NCBI GenBank assembly: GCA_002473085.1
Contig: DKTP01000021.1
Location: 1 to 27,119, forward strand
Direction of reading: 5' to 3'
Length of the DNA: 27,119 bases
Source of the DNA: Anaerolineales bacterium UBA7227
GTDB taxonomy: Bacteria > Chloroflexota > Anaerolineae > Anaerolineales > Villigracilaceae
A program made the position numbers and the translations under genes. The notes beneath the pieces are model-generated. The model did not search any database. It had not been told where the DNA came from and saw only the letters and a program-made list of their open reading frames with translations. This document shows positions 17,043-24,234 of this stretch, one piece after another (positions within the stretch are counted from its first letter, which is position 1; every line of letters begins with the position of its first letter).

Positions 17043-17075
17043 AAAAAAACAGCGGCTCCCATCGGGAGCCGCTGT
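17043..17075 (-). terminator. Terminator of rplY, possibly bidirectional
   Basis: A perfect 12-bp stem (17049-17060 with 17064-17075) and a 3-nt loop. On the minus strand it is followed by a run of seven T, giving a strong terminator for the L25 gene. On the plus strand the tail is only TCGATTT, so it may also end the giant membrane gene, but less efficiently. Confidence 0.88.
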
Positions 17076-17096
17076 TCGATTTCATACAGGCGGAAG

Positions 17097-17765
17097 TTAC
17101 TTCTTCTTCTCGCCTTCCTCGGGCGCTTCCTCTTCCTTCTTGCCCTTCTCGATCACCTCTGGCTCTTCCACGCCGGCCTCGGGCGCGGCGGCTTCCACCG
17201 CCTCTTCCACCTTCGCGGCCGTGGCGATGACGATCATCTCCTCGGGGCTGGTCAGCACCTTCACTTTATCCGAAAGGACCAGGTCGCGCACATGAATGGC
17301 GTTGCCGACCTTATCGAGGACCGAAATATCCACCACGATCTTTTCGGGCAGGTCCGCAGGCAGACATTCCACCTCGATCCGCTCGAGACCCGTCACCAGA
17401 ATGGCGTTGTAATCCTTCACCGCCAGCGACAACCCCGTCAGTTCGATGCTGACGTAGGCGGTCAGTTTCTCGGTCAACGAGACCGCCATAAAGTCCACGT
17501 GCAGGAGGCGGTTCTTGATATAGTCGCGCTGCTTCTCGCGCACCAGTACGGGATATTCCTGCCCGTCCAGTTCGATCGTCACAATGCTGGACGAGGAGGT
17601 CTTCGCCAGCGTGCGCGAGGCCTCGCGCAAATCCAGCGCGATCGAAAGGGGATTTTCCACACGATAGCCATACAACACGGCGGGCAGTTGACCCGCGCGG
17701 CGCAGGGCTTTCACCTGCTTGCCGATCACGTCGCGCTTGCTGGCCTTCAAAACGACTTTCTCCAT
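17097..17765 (-). CDS. rplY: 50S ribosomal protein L25/general stress protein CTC
   Basis: This protein binds 5S rRNA in the large ribosomal subunit. The 222-aa product is the long CTC form. An N-terminal L25 beta-barrel ('VVLKASKRDVIGKQVKALRRAGQLPAVLYG') is followed by the C-terminal TL5/CTC domain ('VECLPADLPEKIVVDISVLDKVGNAIHVRDL'). A charged Glu/Lys-rich tail of about 40 residues ends the protein. I placed the start at the ATG 17765, which has GAGGAG 5 nt upstream; an in-frame opening 24 nt earlier lacks that support. The gene lies downstream of the repeat-protein gene on the same strand and ends in a strong terminator. Confidence 0.95.
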   Translation of the reverse strand: MEKVVLKASKRDVIGKQVKALRRAGQLPAVLYGYRVENPLSIALDLREASRTLAKTSSSSIVTIELDGQEYPVLVREKQRDYIKNRLLHVDFMAVSLTEKLTAYVSIELTGLSLAVKDYNAILVTGLERIEVECLPADLPEKIVVDISVLDKVGNAIHVRDLVLSDKVKVLTSPEEMIVIATAAKVEEAVEAAAPEAGVEEPEVIEKGKKEEEAPEEGEKKK

Positions 17766-17872
17766 CTTAACTCCTCGAGCGCCTCTCACCCCGGCCGCCG
17801 TCGAGACTGACCGGGATTACCATCGCTCTATGAAAAAATTTTCTCCAGCGCGGCTCTCGCGCCGGGGATTGA

Positions 17873-18388
17873 CTAATCTCTGCGGAACGCGATCCGCCCG
17901 ACGAGCAGGATCAGCCCCGCGAACAGTCCGCCGACCAGCCCCGCGATGACGGCGCCGCGCGTATCCACCACAGTGTGGACTTCGCCCTCGACGCGTCCCG
18001 CCAGCAGGACGACCGACTCGACCTTCCCGCCTCGCACTTCGTTCGCGGCGGTCACGCCCACCCGGGCCCCCTCCAGCGTGACGGTTTCTCCCGCCACCGC
18101 GCCGATGCTGCCCTGCGCGTTGACCAGCGCGGCGCGCACCCCTCCTACCACACTTTGGGCGATCTCCGCGCTTTCAGCCTCGACGCCGCCGATCATACTC
18201 CGCTGCGCCGACAGGTTCCGCGCCTTCACCATCCCTGCGGTGGAAACGGTCATCTCCGCCGTGTCGCTGGAGACCGTCTCCGCGCTGGATTGGTGCATCC
18301 GCACCGTTTCCGCGCTGACCGACTCCACATCCACATGCGCGAGAGCGACGCTTTCGGGTTGGCTGGCTGATTCGACAGGTTCAGGCAT
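17873..18388 (-). CDS. Small repeat (beta-solenoid-like) protein with C-terminal membrane anchor
   Basis: This 171-aa protein is not a family I can name. After a short acidic N-terminus it is built of about eight repeats of 14-15 residues. These are clearest between residues 42 and 114, where S-x-x-G-x-V-x-A recurs ('STAGMVKA', 'SMIGGVEA', 'SVVGGVRA', then weaker 'SIGAVAG' and 'ARVGVTA'). This spacing and the small/hydrophobic alternation suggest a beta-solenoid, loosely like bactofilins. Residues 146-166 form a glycine-rich membrane helix followed by the basic tail 'RRD', so the repeat domain sits on one face of the membrane. There is no signal peptide. Its own promoter lies at 18453-18481 with a terminator-like hairpin in the leader. 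A role in the cell envelope or cytoskeleton is speculation. Confidence 0.75.
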   Translation of the reverse strand: MPEPVESASQPESVALAHVDVESVSAETVRMHQSSAETVSSDTAEMTVSTAGMVKARNLSAQRSMIGGVEAESAEIAQSVVGGVRAALVNAQGSIGAVAGETVTLEGARVGVTAANEVRGGKVESVVLLAGRVEGEVHTVVDTRGAVIAGLVGGLFAGLILLVGRIAFRRD

Positions 18389-18408
18389 GAGGCATTCCGG
18401 TCACAGGC

Positions 18409-18434
18409 AAAACAAACGCCTCCATCGGGAGGCG
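18409..18434 (-). terminator. Terminator-like hairpin in the 5' leader of the repeat-protein gene
   Basis: Read on the minus strand, a 7-bp stem CGCCTCC/GGAGGCG with a CGAT tetraloop is followed by TTTGTTTT. It lies downstream of the promoter at 18453-18481 and about 20 nt before the ATG at 18388, so it may act as an attenuator. Confidence 0.5.
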
Positions 18435-18452
18435 ATGTCACCTGCGGACGTG

Positions 18453-18481
18453 ATTTTAGTCGGGGGCTGGACTTTCGTCAA
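18453..18481 (-). promoter_or_regulatory. Sigma70-type promoter of the repeat-protein gene
   Basis: On the minus strand, TTGACG (18476-18481), a 17-nt spacer and TAAAAT (18453-18458). Its -35 lies 11 bp from that of the divergent promoter at 18493-18521, so the two polymerase sites are back to back. Confidence 0.7.
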
Positions 18482-18492
18482 GTATTCGCGGC

Positions 18493-18521
18493 TTGACACT
18501 CCCTCCCTTTGACATTATAAG
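18493..18521 (+). promoter_or_regulatory. Consensus promoter giving a leaderless lytic transglycosylase transcript
   Basis: Perfect TTGACA at 18493-18498, a 17-nt spacer, and TATAAG at 18516-18521. The ATG begins at 18528, exactly 6 nt after the -10, with no room for a Shine-Dalgarno sequence. Confidence 0.78.
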
Positions 18522-18527
18522 CACGAC

Positions 18528-20969
18528 ATGAAATTCCCCCGCATCCTGCTGACCTTCGGGCTGGCCGCCGCGCTCGCGGGCTGTTCGCTCGCCCCAAACC
18601 TGCCCGTCAACCCCTTCGGCCCGACGGCTGCTCCCTCCGCCACCCTCGCGCCGACTCTGCCGCCCGCGCCCACATCCACGCCGACGCCGCTTCCCGCGAT
18701 CCGAATCGAAGGCGGCGACCGCGCCCTCTTCATCGGCGATTACGAGACCGCCCGCGTGGAATATCGCCTGGCGTTCGACCAATCCGCCGACGCGGATACG
18801 CGCGCCGAGGCCCTCTGGGGCATGGCGCGGACGGAGTTCGAGGCGGGCAGGTTCGCCGCCGCCGCCGAGTTCCTCAACCAGTTGACCGGCGAATACCCAG
18901 GTCACAAACGCGGCGCGCAGGCGCATTTCCTGCTGGCGGAGATCCGCGACGGGCAGGGACGCGCCGCCGAAGCCGCGGCCGAATACGGCGCGTACCTGTC
19001 GGCGCGCGGCGGCTTCCTCGACGCGTACGCGCTCGAACGTCAGGGCGACGCGTATTTCGAGGCCCGCGATTACGCCGCGGCGTTGCAGTCCTACACGACG
19101 GCCGCGCAGGCGCCGCGTCCCGCAGCGGACGCGGACATCGAAGTCAAGATCGGGCGGACGCGCGCCGCCCTCGGCGATTACGCCGGCGCGCTGGCGCAGT
19201 ACGATGCCATCGCGCAGGCGACGAACAACGATTTCGTCAAGGCGCAGATGGACTATCTTTCGGGCTCGGCCCATAAATTTCTCGGCCAGACCGACGAGAT
19301 GAAAGCGCGCTTTTTGCACGCGGTGGAAAATTATCCCGTCTCGTACGATTCATATTTGAGTTTGGTGGAACTGCTGGACGCGGGCGCGGCGGTGAGCGAT
19401 TTCGACCGCGGCCTGGTGGATTATTTCGCGGGGCAGTACGATGTGGCGCTCGCCGCGTTCGACCGTTACATCTCCGCGGGCCTCGACAGCGACGGCACGG
19501 CCCGCTACTACCGCGCCCTCACGTTCGTCGAATTGAAGCGCTACGAAGAGGCCGTCAACGGCTTCACGTATTTCATCGCCAATTACCCTCGCCATCCGAA
19601 ATGGTCTGCGGCCTGGTATGGCGACCTGAACGCGCCCGTCTTTCGGCCTGGGCGCGCCTTCACGCAATGGTACTATCTCAACCAGCACGCGCAGGCCGCG
19701 CAGTCGTTGCGGAACTTCGCCGCCATCGCCCCGTCCGACCCGCTCGCGCTCGACTACCTGATGATCGCGGCGCGCGTCCTCGAGCGCGGCGGCCTCCTCA
19801 ATGACGCCGCGAATTTGTGGGAGACCATCGCCGACCAATTTTCAGGCGACGTCCGCTCGGGCGAGGCCGCCTTCCTGGCGGGCATCACGCGCTATCGCCT
19901 CGGCGATTTCAGCCGCGCCCTCTCGGACTTTCAACGCTCCCTCCTCCTCTCGGCGGATTCCCAAAACCGCGCCCGCGCCCTGCTCTGGATCGGCAAGGCG
20001 CAGACCCAGCGCGGGGATGGGGAGGCGGCGCGCCTCGCGTGGACGCAGTCGCAGGGCCTCGACTCGACCGGCTACTACAGCCTCCGCTCGCGCGACCTCC
20101 TGCTGGGACGCGCGTCCTTCGCGCCCGCTTCATTCGTGAACCTCGACGTGGACCTCGCCTCCGAACGCATCGCGGCCGCCTCGTGGGTGCGTCTCACCTT
20201 CAGCCTGCCCGCCAATACGGACTTGAGCGGCCCCGGCGCGCTGGCCTCGGACCCGCGCTTCATCCGCGGCGCTGAATTCTGGGAACTTGGCTTATACGAC
20301 GAAGCCCGCGCGGAATTCGAAGACCTGCGGCTTTCCGTCAGCGCGGACGCGGCCAACTCGTTCCGCCTCGCCAATTATCTGCTCGACCTGGGACTCTACC
20401 GTTCGGGCATCTACGCCATCCGCCAGGTGTTGACGCTCGCGGGCCTGGACGAACACTCCGCCTCGCTGCAGGCCGCAGACTACTTCAGCCACGTCCGTTA
20501 CGGCGCGTACTACCGCGACCTCGTCGAACCGGCCGCCCAACTCAACGGCTTCGACCCGCTGTTCCTCTTCAGCGTGATGCGGCAGGAGAGTCTCTTCGAG
20601 GGATTCGTCCGCTCCACTGCGGGCGCGCGCGGGCTGATGCAGATCGTCCCCGCCACCGGCGCGGACGTGGCCCTGCGGTTGGGCTGGCCGCTTTCCTTCC
20701 AACCCGACATGCTGTACCGACCCATCGTCAGCGTGAAATTGGGCGCGTATTATCTGGCCTCCAATCGGATCGCCCTGAGCGGAGACCTATACGGCGCCCT
20801 CGCGGCCTACAACGCCGGCCCGGGCAACGCCATCGCCTGGCAGCAACTCGCGGGGAACGATCCCGACCTCTTCCTGGAAGTCGTCCGCGCCGCCGAGACG
20901 CGCGATTACATACGCGGGGTTTACGAAATCTACAATATCTATTCCGCCCTCTACAGCCCGGTGCGATAA
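18528..20969 (+). CDS. Lipoprotein lytic transglycosylase with TPR-like repeats and SLT domain
   Basis: This enzyme cleaves peptidoglycan glycan strands between MurNAc and GlcNAc. The 813-aa protein has a lipoprotein signal (lipobox LAGC, Cys19) and a Pro/Thr-rich spacer to about residue 60. A long helical solenoid of TPR-like repeats follows ('ALFIGDYETARVEYRLAFD', 'YFAGQYDVALAAFDRYI', 'RLGDFSRALSDFQRSLLL'). The C-terminal SLT domain, from about residue 665, carries the catalytic Glu687 in 'MRQESLF', then 'GARGLMQIVPAT' and 'AAYNAGPGN'. This is the Slt70-like layout, but with a lipid anchor. The promoter fits a leaderless mRNA. It is transcribed divergently from the membrane-anchored repeat-protein gene. 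Confidence 0.93.
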   Translation: MKFPRILLTFGLAAALAGCSLAPNLPVNPFGPTAAPSATLAPTLPPAPTSTPTPLPAIRIEGGDRALFIGDYETARVEYRLAFDQSADADTRAEALWGMARTEFEAGRFAAAAEFLNQLTGEYPGHKRGAQAHFLLAEIRDGQGRAAEAAAEYGAYLSARGGFLDAYALERQGDAYFEARDYAAALQSYTTAAQAPRPAADADIEVKIGRTRAALGDYAGALAQYDAIAQATNNDFVKAQMDYLSGSAHKFLGQTDEMKARFLHAVENYPVSYDSYLSLVELLDAGAAVSDFDRGLVDYFAGQYDVALAAFDRYISAGLDSDGTARYYRALTFVELKRYEEAVNGFTYFIANYPRHPKWSAAWYGDLNAPVFRPGRAFTQWYYLNQHAQAAQSLRNFAAIAPSDPLALDYLMIAARVLERGGLLNDAANLWETIADQFSGDVRSGEAAFLAGITRYRLGDFSRALSDFQRSLLLSADSQNRARALLWIGKAQTQRGDGEAARLAWTQSQGLDSTGYYSLRSRDLLLGRASFAPASFVNLDVDLASERIAAASWVRLTFSLPANTDLSGPGALASDPRFIRGAEFWELGLYDEARAEFEDLRLSVSADAANSFRLANYLLDLGLYRSGIYAIRQVLTLAGLDEHSASLQAADYFSHVRYGAYYRDLVEPAAQLNGFDPLFLFSVMRQESLFEGFVRSTAGARGLMQIVPATGADVALRLGWPLSFQPDMLYRPIVSVKLGAYYLASNRIALSGDLYGALAAYNAGPGNAIAWQQLAGNDPDLFLEVVRAAETRDYIRGVYEIYNIYSALYSPVR

Positions 20970-20996
20970 AAACGGAGCGGGATCAATCCCGCTCCG
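20968..20996 (-). terminator. Terminator between convergent genes
   Basis: A 10-bp stem (20973-20982 with 20987-20996) and a TCAA/TTGA tetraloop. The minus-strand reading ends in TTTTT (20968-20972), so it mainly closes the yggS-yggT-DUF167 run. It may also stop the transglycosylase transcript coming from the other side. Confidence 0.82.
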
Positions 20997-21001
20997 CAAT
21001 G

Positions 21002-21313
21002 CTAGGCCAGGTGTCCGACGATGCGCTGGTGGACTTCCTCGGCGTTCATATCCAACACCGAGATCAACTTGTCCCGCCCGCCCGCGCCGGCCACGATGTC
21101 AATGTGCGACTTCGGCGCGCCGAGAATCCCCGCCAGGAATTTGATCAACTCGTCGTTGGCCTTTCCTTCGTGCGCGGGCGCGGTGAGATGGATCTTCACC
21201 GTCCCGTCGCTTTGGATCTCCACGATCTCGTTGCGGCTGGCGCGCGGCGTGACGCGCACGGCCAGCGCCGCGCCCTTTTTTCCGTCGTGCAGGCGATAGG
21301 TTCGTTTGGACAT
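21002..21313 (-). CDS. DUF167 (YggU/UPF0235) family protein
   Basis: This is a small soluble protein of 103 aa with the conserved DUF167 core: 'LAVRVTPRASRNEIV', 'VKIHLTAPAHEGKANDELIKFLA' and 'KSHIDIVAGAGGRDKLISV'. The biochemical function of the family is not known. GAGGT inside the end of yggT serves as the Shine-Dalgarno sequence, and only 2 nt separate the genes. The order yggS-yggT-DUF167 matches the E. coli yggS-yggT-yggU cluster. Confidence 0.92.
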   Translation of the reverse strand: MSKRTYRLHDGKKGAALAVRVTPRASRNEIVEIQSDGTVKIHLTAPAHEGKANDELIKFLAGILGAPKSHIDIVAGAGGRDKLISVLDMNAEEVHQRIVGHLA

Positions 21314-21315
21314 GG

Positions 21316-21582
21316 CTACCTCAAGGAGTTCAAAAGATTGACCAGCGCGGTCTGAATCACGGAAATTAGCAAAACCAGGATGATCGGGCTGATATCGAAC
21401 ATACCGATCAGCGGGACCGCGCGCCGGATCGGGTTCAGCAGCGGCCCGACGATTCGGTCGAGCGCCCGACGCAACGGGTGGTACGGATCCATGAACCAGG
21501 TCAGGGCGACATCCAGGATGACCAACAGGATCAGCAAAGAGCCAATGAAATTGATGGCGCGGATCAAAAGGATGATGAACAA
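21316..21582 (-). CDS. yggT: YggT-family membrane protein
   Basis: An 88-aa membrane protein with two hydrophobic segments (about residues 5-27 and 62-82). The family loop 'MDPYHPLRRALDRIVGPLLNPIRRAVP' lies between them; in family terms this is the 'hP...l..it.P.l.PiRr..P' signature. The start codon is TTG at 21582, with GAGGT a few nt upstream; no in-frame ATG is available before the first helix. Relatives (YlmG in Gram-positives and cyanobacteria) are linked to cell or nucleoid division and envelope organisation, but the mechanism is unknown. Confidence 0.9.
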   Translation of the reverse strand: MFIILLIRAINFIGSLLILLVILDVALTWFMDPYHPLRRALDRIVGPLLNPIRRAVPLIGMFDISPIILVLLISVIQTALVNLLNSLR

Positions 21583-21642
21583 AATTACCTCGTTTTATTT
21601 GACGTCTTGCGCGCGGCGTCGGGCGCGCTTCTGCAAGACGCT

Positions 21643-22371
21643 CTATTCCTGACGTTTGAGCGGCCGCGGCCCTACGATGGCGGTCCCCACGCGGACGAGA
21701 GTCGCGCCCTCCTCCACGCCCGCTTCGAAGTCCGCGCTGGTACCCATCGAGAGTTGGGACCAGTCCGCGCCGGGAAAGCGCCCTGCGAGAAGATCGCGCA
21801 GGCGGCGCAGTTTCTGGAAGTAAGGCCGCGCCCGTTCGGGTTCTGTGAAGAGCGGAGGCATCGTCATTAAACCGCGAACGCGCAGGTTCTTTAGTTTTAA
21901 TATTATATCAATTTCCGCGAGGAGCGCGGGCCAGCGCGTTTCGTCGGACGCGGACCAGCCGAACTTGCTCGCCTCGTCTCCGACGTTGAACTCCAGCAGG
22001 ACGGGCAGGACGCGTCCCGCCGCGAATCGGTCGAGACGCGTCGCCAGTTTCAGGCTGTCGAGCGAGTGGAGCAGGGAGAAATTTTCGGGGATCAATCCCG
22101 CCTTGCGCGATTGGACGTGGCCGATCATGTGCCACTCCACGCCCGCCGCGCCGATGGCCTGGATCTTCCCGACGGCCTCCTCGGGATAGTTCTCGCCCAG
22201 GATCTTCACGCCTGCTTCGACGGCGGCCTCCACAACTTCGCGCGGCTGGGACTTGGTGACCACGACCAGCCTGGTGGAGCCGGACGCGCTCCCCGCGCGT
22301 TTTTCCGCCGCGACAATGCGCGCCAGAGTCTGTTCGTAGCGTTCGCGGATGGAATCGGAGAGGGCGGACAT
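21643..22371 (-). CDS. yggS: YggS/PLPBP-family pyridoxal phosphate homeostasis protein
   Basis: This is a PLP-carrying protein of the alanine-racemase N-terminal fold, 242 aa. It buffers vitamin B6 and affects amino-acid metabolism. PLP would bind Lys40 in 'LVVVTKSQP'. Other family motifs follow: 'ILGENYPEEAVGKI', 'EWHMIGHVQSRKA', 'VRGLMTMPP' and 'QLSMGTSADFEAGVEEGATLVRVGTAIVG', which holds the phosphate cup. An extended -10 element ends 6 nt before the ATG and no Shine-Dalgarno sequence is seen, so besides readthrough from pgeF the gene may have its own leaderless transcript. It is encoded 29 nt after pgeF. Confidence 0.95.
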   Translation of the reverse strand: MSALSDSIRERYEQTLARIVAAEKRAGSASGSTRLVVVTKSQPREVVEAAVEAGVKILGENYPEEAVGKIQAIGAAGVEWHMIGHVQSRKAGLIPENFSLLHSLDSLKLATRLDRFAAGRVLPVLLEFNVGDEASKFGWSASDETRWPALLAEIDIILKLKNLRVRGLMTMPPLFTEPERARPYFQKLRRLRDLLAGRFPGADWSQLSMGTSADFEAGVEEGATLVRVGTAIVGPRPLKRQE

Positions 22372-22377
22372 GAGGAT

Positions 22378-22386
22378 ATTTTAGCA
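22378..22386 (-). promoter_or_regulatory. Extended -10 element in front of yggS
   Basis: On the minus strand TGCTAAAAT (TG at 22386-22385, hexamer 22383-22378) is followed by 6 nt and the ATG at 22371. The -35 is poor (ATGACA would need a 15-nt spacer), as is tolerated with an extended -10. Confidence 0.5.
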
Positions 22387-22400
22387 GGAACCGGGTTTTG

Positions 22401-23174
22401 TCATAACCCGATCAGCGCGCCGAAGCGCCCGGTCTTCCCTTTTTCGGCGCGGTGCGAGAACCAGTCGTCGAGGCGGCAGGCGGTGCAGAGACCCGCGACC
22501 TCGACCTCCGTCACGCCCGCGGCTTCCAGTTGGAGACGGTTGGCGCGCCACAAGTCGAGGCGAAATTTCCCGTTGCGCGGCTCGAGCAGGGACTCGGCGT
22601 CTTTCCCGAACGCGGCGCGGACCTGCGCGGCCACGTCCGCGCCGACTTCGTAGTGGTCGGGACCGATGGAGGGGCCGATGGCGGCGCGCACGTCGCGCGG
22701 GTCCACGTTGTAGCGGGCGCGCAGGGCTTCCAGCGCGGCCTTCGCCACGTTGCGGACCGTCCCCAGCCAGCCCGCGTGGGCGAGCGCGATCACGCCTTTT
22801 TGGGACGCGTAAAAAAAGAGCGGGACGCAGTCGGCGTAGCGCATGAAGAGGGTGACTTCCGCCCGGTCTGTCGTGACGATGTCGGCCTGGGGAGGTTTGA
22901 GGGCGAGGTCGCGCGGCGCGTCGGCGTGGACCACGTCGGTCCCGTGGACCAGCCAGACGTCGTGGATGGAGGCGGGGTCGCGTCCGAGCGCGGAGAAGGC
23001 GCGGAGACGGTTTTCGCGCACGTGAGCGAGGTCGTCTCCCACGCTTCCGCCGAGGTTGAGCGAATCCCACGGCGCGGGGCTGACTCCGCCCCGGCGTGTG
23101 AAGACGGCGTGAGTCAATCCCGCGAGGTTGTCGAAGGTGAAGTAGCGGAGTCCGTTGGCGGAGTGGAAGGGCAT
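22401..23174 (-). CDS. pgeF: PgeF/YfiH/LACC1-family purine nucleoside phosphorylase-type protein
   Basis: This protein belongs to the YfiH/LACC1 family, whose members act on purine nucleosides and, in E. coli, edit peptidoglycan precursors that carry a wrong amino acid. The 257-aa product has the family metal and catalytic residues: H77 in 'VWLVHGTDV', C116 in 'MRYADCVPLFF' and H133 in 'ALAHAGWLGT', plus 'AAIGPSIGPDHYEV'. I chose the ATG at 23174, 2 nt after the upstream stop, where the conserved 'THAVFTRRGG' opening fits. The longer open frame upstream runs antisense-like through the neighbour's sequence. It is followed by yggS, as ylmD is followed by ylmE in Gram-positives. Confidence 0.92.
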   Translation of the reverse strand: MPFHSANGLRYFTFDNLAGLTHAVFTRRGGVSPAPWDSLNLGGSVGDDLAHVRENRLRAFSALGRDPASIHDVWLVHGTDVVHADAPRDLALKPPQADIVTTDRAEVTLFMRYADCVPLFFYASQKGVIALAHAGWLGTVRNVAKAALEALRARYNVDPRDVRAAIGPSIGPDHYEVGADVAAQVRAAFGKDAESLLEPRNGKFRLDLWRANRLQLEAAGVTEVEVAGLCTACRLDDWFSHRAEKGKTGRFGALIGL

Positions 23175-23176
23175 TT

Positions 23177-24190
23177 CTATTTCGCGACCGCGAATTTTTT
23201 GATGAAGAATTGGCGCGTCTCGGCCATGGACTCTTCGATGTAGGGGTAGGCGAACCAGGCGGTACTGACGCCGAAGAGCAGGCCGGTGAGGACGCGCAGG
23301 AAGGGCGTCGACTCGCGGTAGGCGAGGAAGGACGACAGCCAATCCCAGTTGAACTGGCTGAAGAGTTGCGAGAAGCCGTCCAGCCCGATGGGGCCGAGAC
23401 CGAGGACGATCCAGATCGTCCAATGCAGGGGCGGGATGCGGCGTTTCGTGGCCGCGAAGAGGAGGCCGAAGAGGAAGATGCCTGAGTAGATGGCGACGTC
23501 GCGCTCGCATAGCGCCACTTTGTAGCCGACGGCCGGGTTGCCGATGAATTCGCGGGCCGTGAGGCGTTCGAGGCTTTGCGGATTGGCGAGGTCTTTCAGC
23601 CCTGTGATCTGGTCGAAAGTTTCGACGCCTTTCATGCCCGCTTCCTGGAGGGGATAGTAGGGCTGCGCGCCGAAGAGGAAGAAGGAACGGAATCCGAACT
23701 GGTGGCAGAGCGGACTGTAGATGGTGTAGACGACGCGCGCCGGTATTTCCGCGCCCGCTTCCATGAAGATGGGCGCGAGGAAGGGCAGGCCGACGTACAG
23801 GAAAATGATGAAGTTGAGCAGGAAGAGGTAATGCCTGGAAAGCCAGAATGAGACCCGGTCGGAGGAGGTGATCTCCTGGCCGCGGCGGACGCGGGCTTCG
23901 TGTTCCGCGCCGCCGATCTTGTCCAGCTGGCCGCGGCGGTCGAGCGCCGCGCCGAGCGTCATCTGCAGTTGCTGACGGCTGACGGGCGCGGACAGGGTGT
24001 AGGGTCCGATCTCGAGGATGGGAATGGAAGCGGAATACTTCTTGAGCAGCGCGGGATCGGATTCGATGTCCACTTCCGCGAGGCGGTGGGGGTAATCCTT
24101 TTCGAGCGCGGCCAGTTCGGCTTTGACTTCGTCGCAGAGTTTACAGTCTTTGCGGGTGTAGAGGGTAACGGTAAGCAAGGGAGTCTCCAT
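23177..24190 (-). CDS. Glutaredoxin-like domain fused to DUF2085 membrane domain
   Basis: A two-part protein of 337 aa. Residues 5-85 form a thioredoxin-fold glutaredoxin-like domain with the redox pair C16/C19 ('YTRKDCKLCDEVKAEL') and the cis-Pro region 'SIPILEI'. Residues 115-320 form a DUF2085 membrane domain with about five helices and the family residues 'PLCHQ' (C162, H163) and 'CERDVAIYSG' (C228). DUF2085 proteins have no firm function. The gene lies between ccdA (44 nt upstream) and pgeF (2 nt downstream), which suggests thiol-redox traffic at the membrane. A 7-bp hairpin (24197-24213) sits just ahead of the ATG, and no clear Shine-Dalgarno sequence is seen. Confidence 0.88.
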   Translation of the reverse strand: METPLLTVTLYTRKDCKLCDEVKAELAALEKDYPHRLAEVDIESDPALLKKYSASIPILEIGPYTLSAPVSRQQLQMTLGAALDRRGQLDKIGGAEHEARVRRGQEITSSDRVSFWLSRHYLFLLNFIIFLYVGLPFLAPIFMEAGAEIPARVVYTIYSPLCHQFGFRSFFLFGAQPYYPLQEAGMKGVETFDQITGLKDLANPQSLERLTAREFIGNPAVGYKVALCERDVAIYSGIFLFGLLFAATKRRIPPLHWTIWIVLGLGPIGLDGFSQLFSQFNWDWLSSFLAYRESTPFLRVLTGLLFGVSTAWFAYPYIEESMAETRQFFIKKFAVAK

Positions 24191-24234
24191 GTGGGACGCG
24201 GCTGGAAGCCGCGCGAAGCGTTGGCCGGTTGATT

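Noticed and set aside
17848..17863. GC hairpin after the repeat-protein gene (minus strand) as its terminator
   Set aside because: The stem is only about five pairs and the T run lies too far away; co-transcription with rplY remains possible.
18250..18512. Plus-strand frame over the repeat-protein gene and intergenic region
   Set aside because: Frames exist on both strands here, but only the minus strand shows regular repeats plus a membrane anchor and a matching promoter.
24197..24213. CGCGGCT/AGCCGCG hairpin between ccdA and the glutaredoxin fusion as a terminator
   Set aside because: No T tract on the minus strand, and the genes appear to belong to one transcript.
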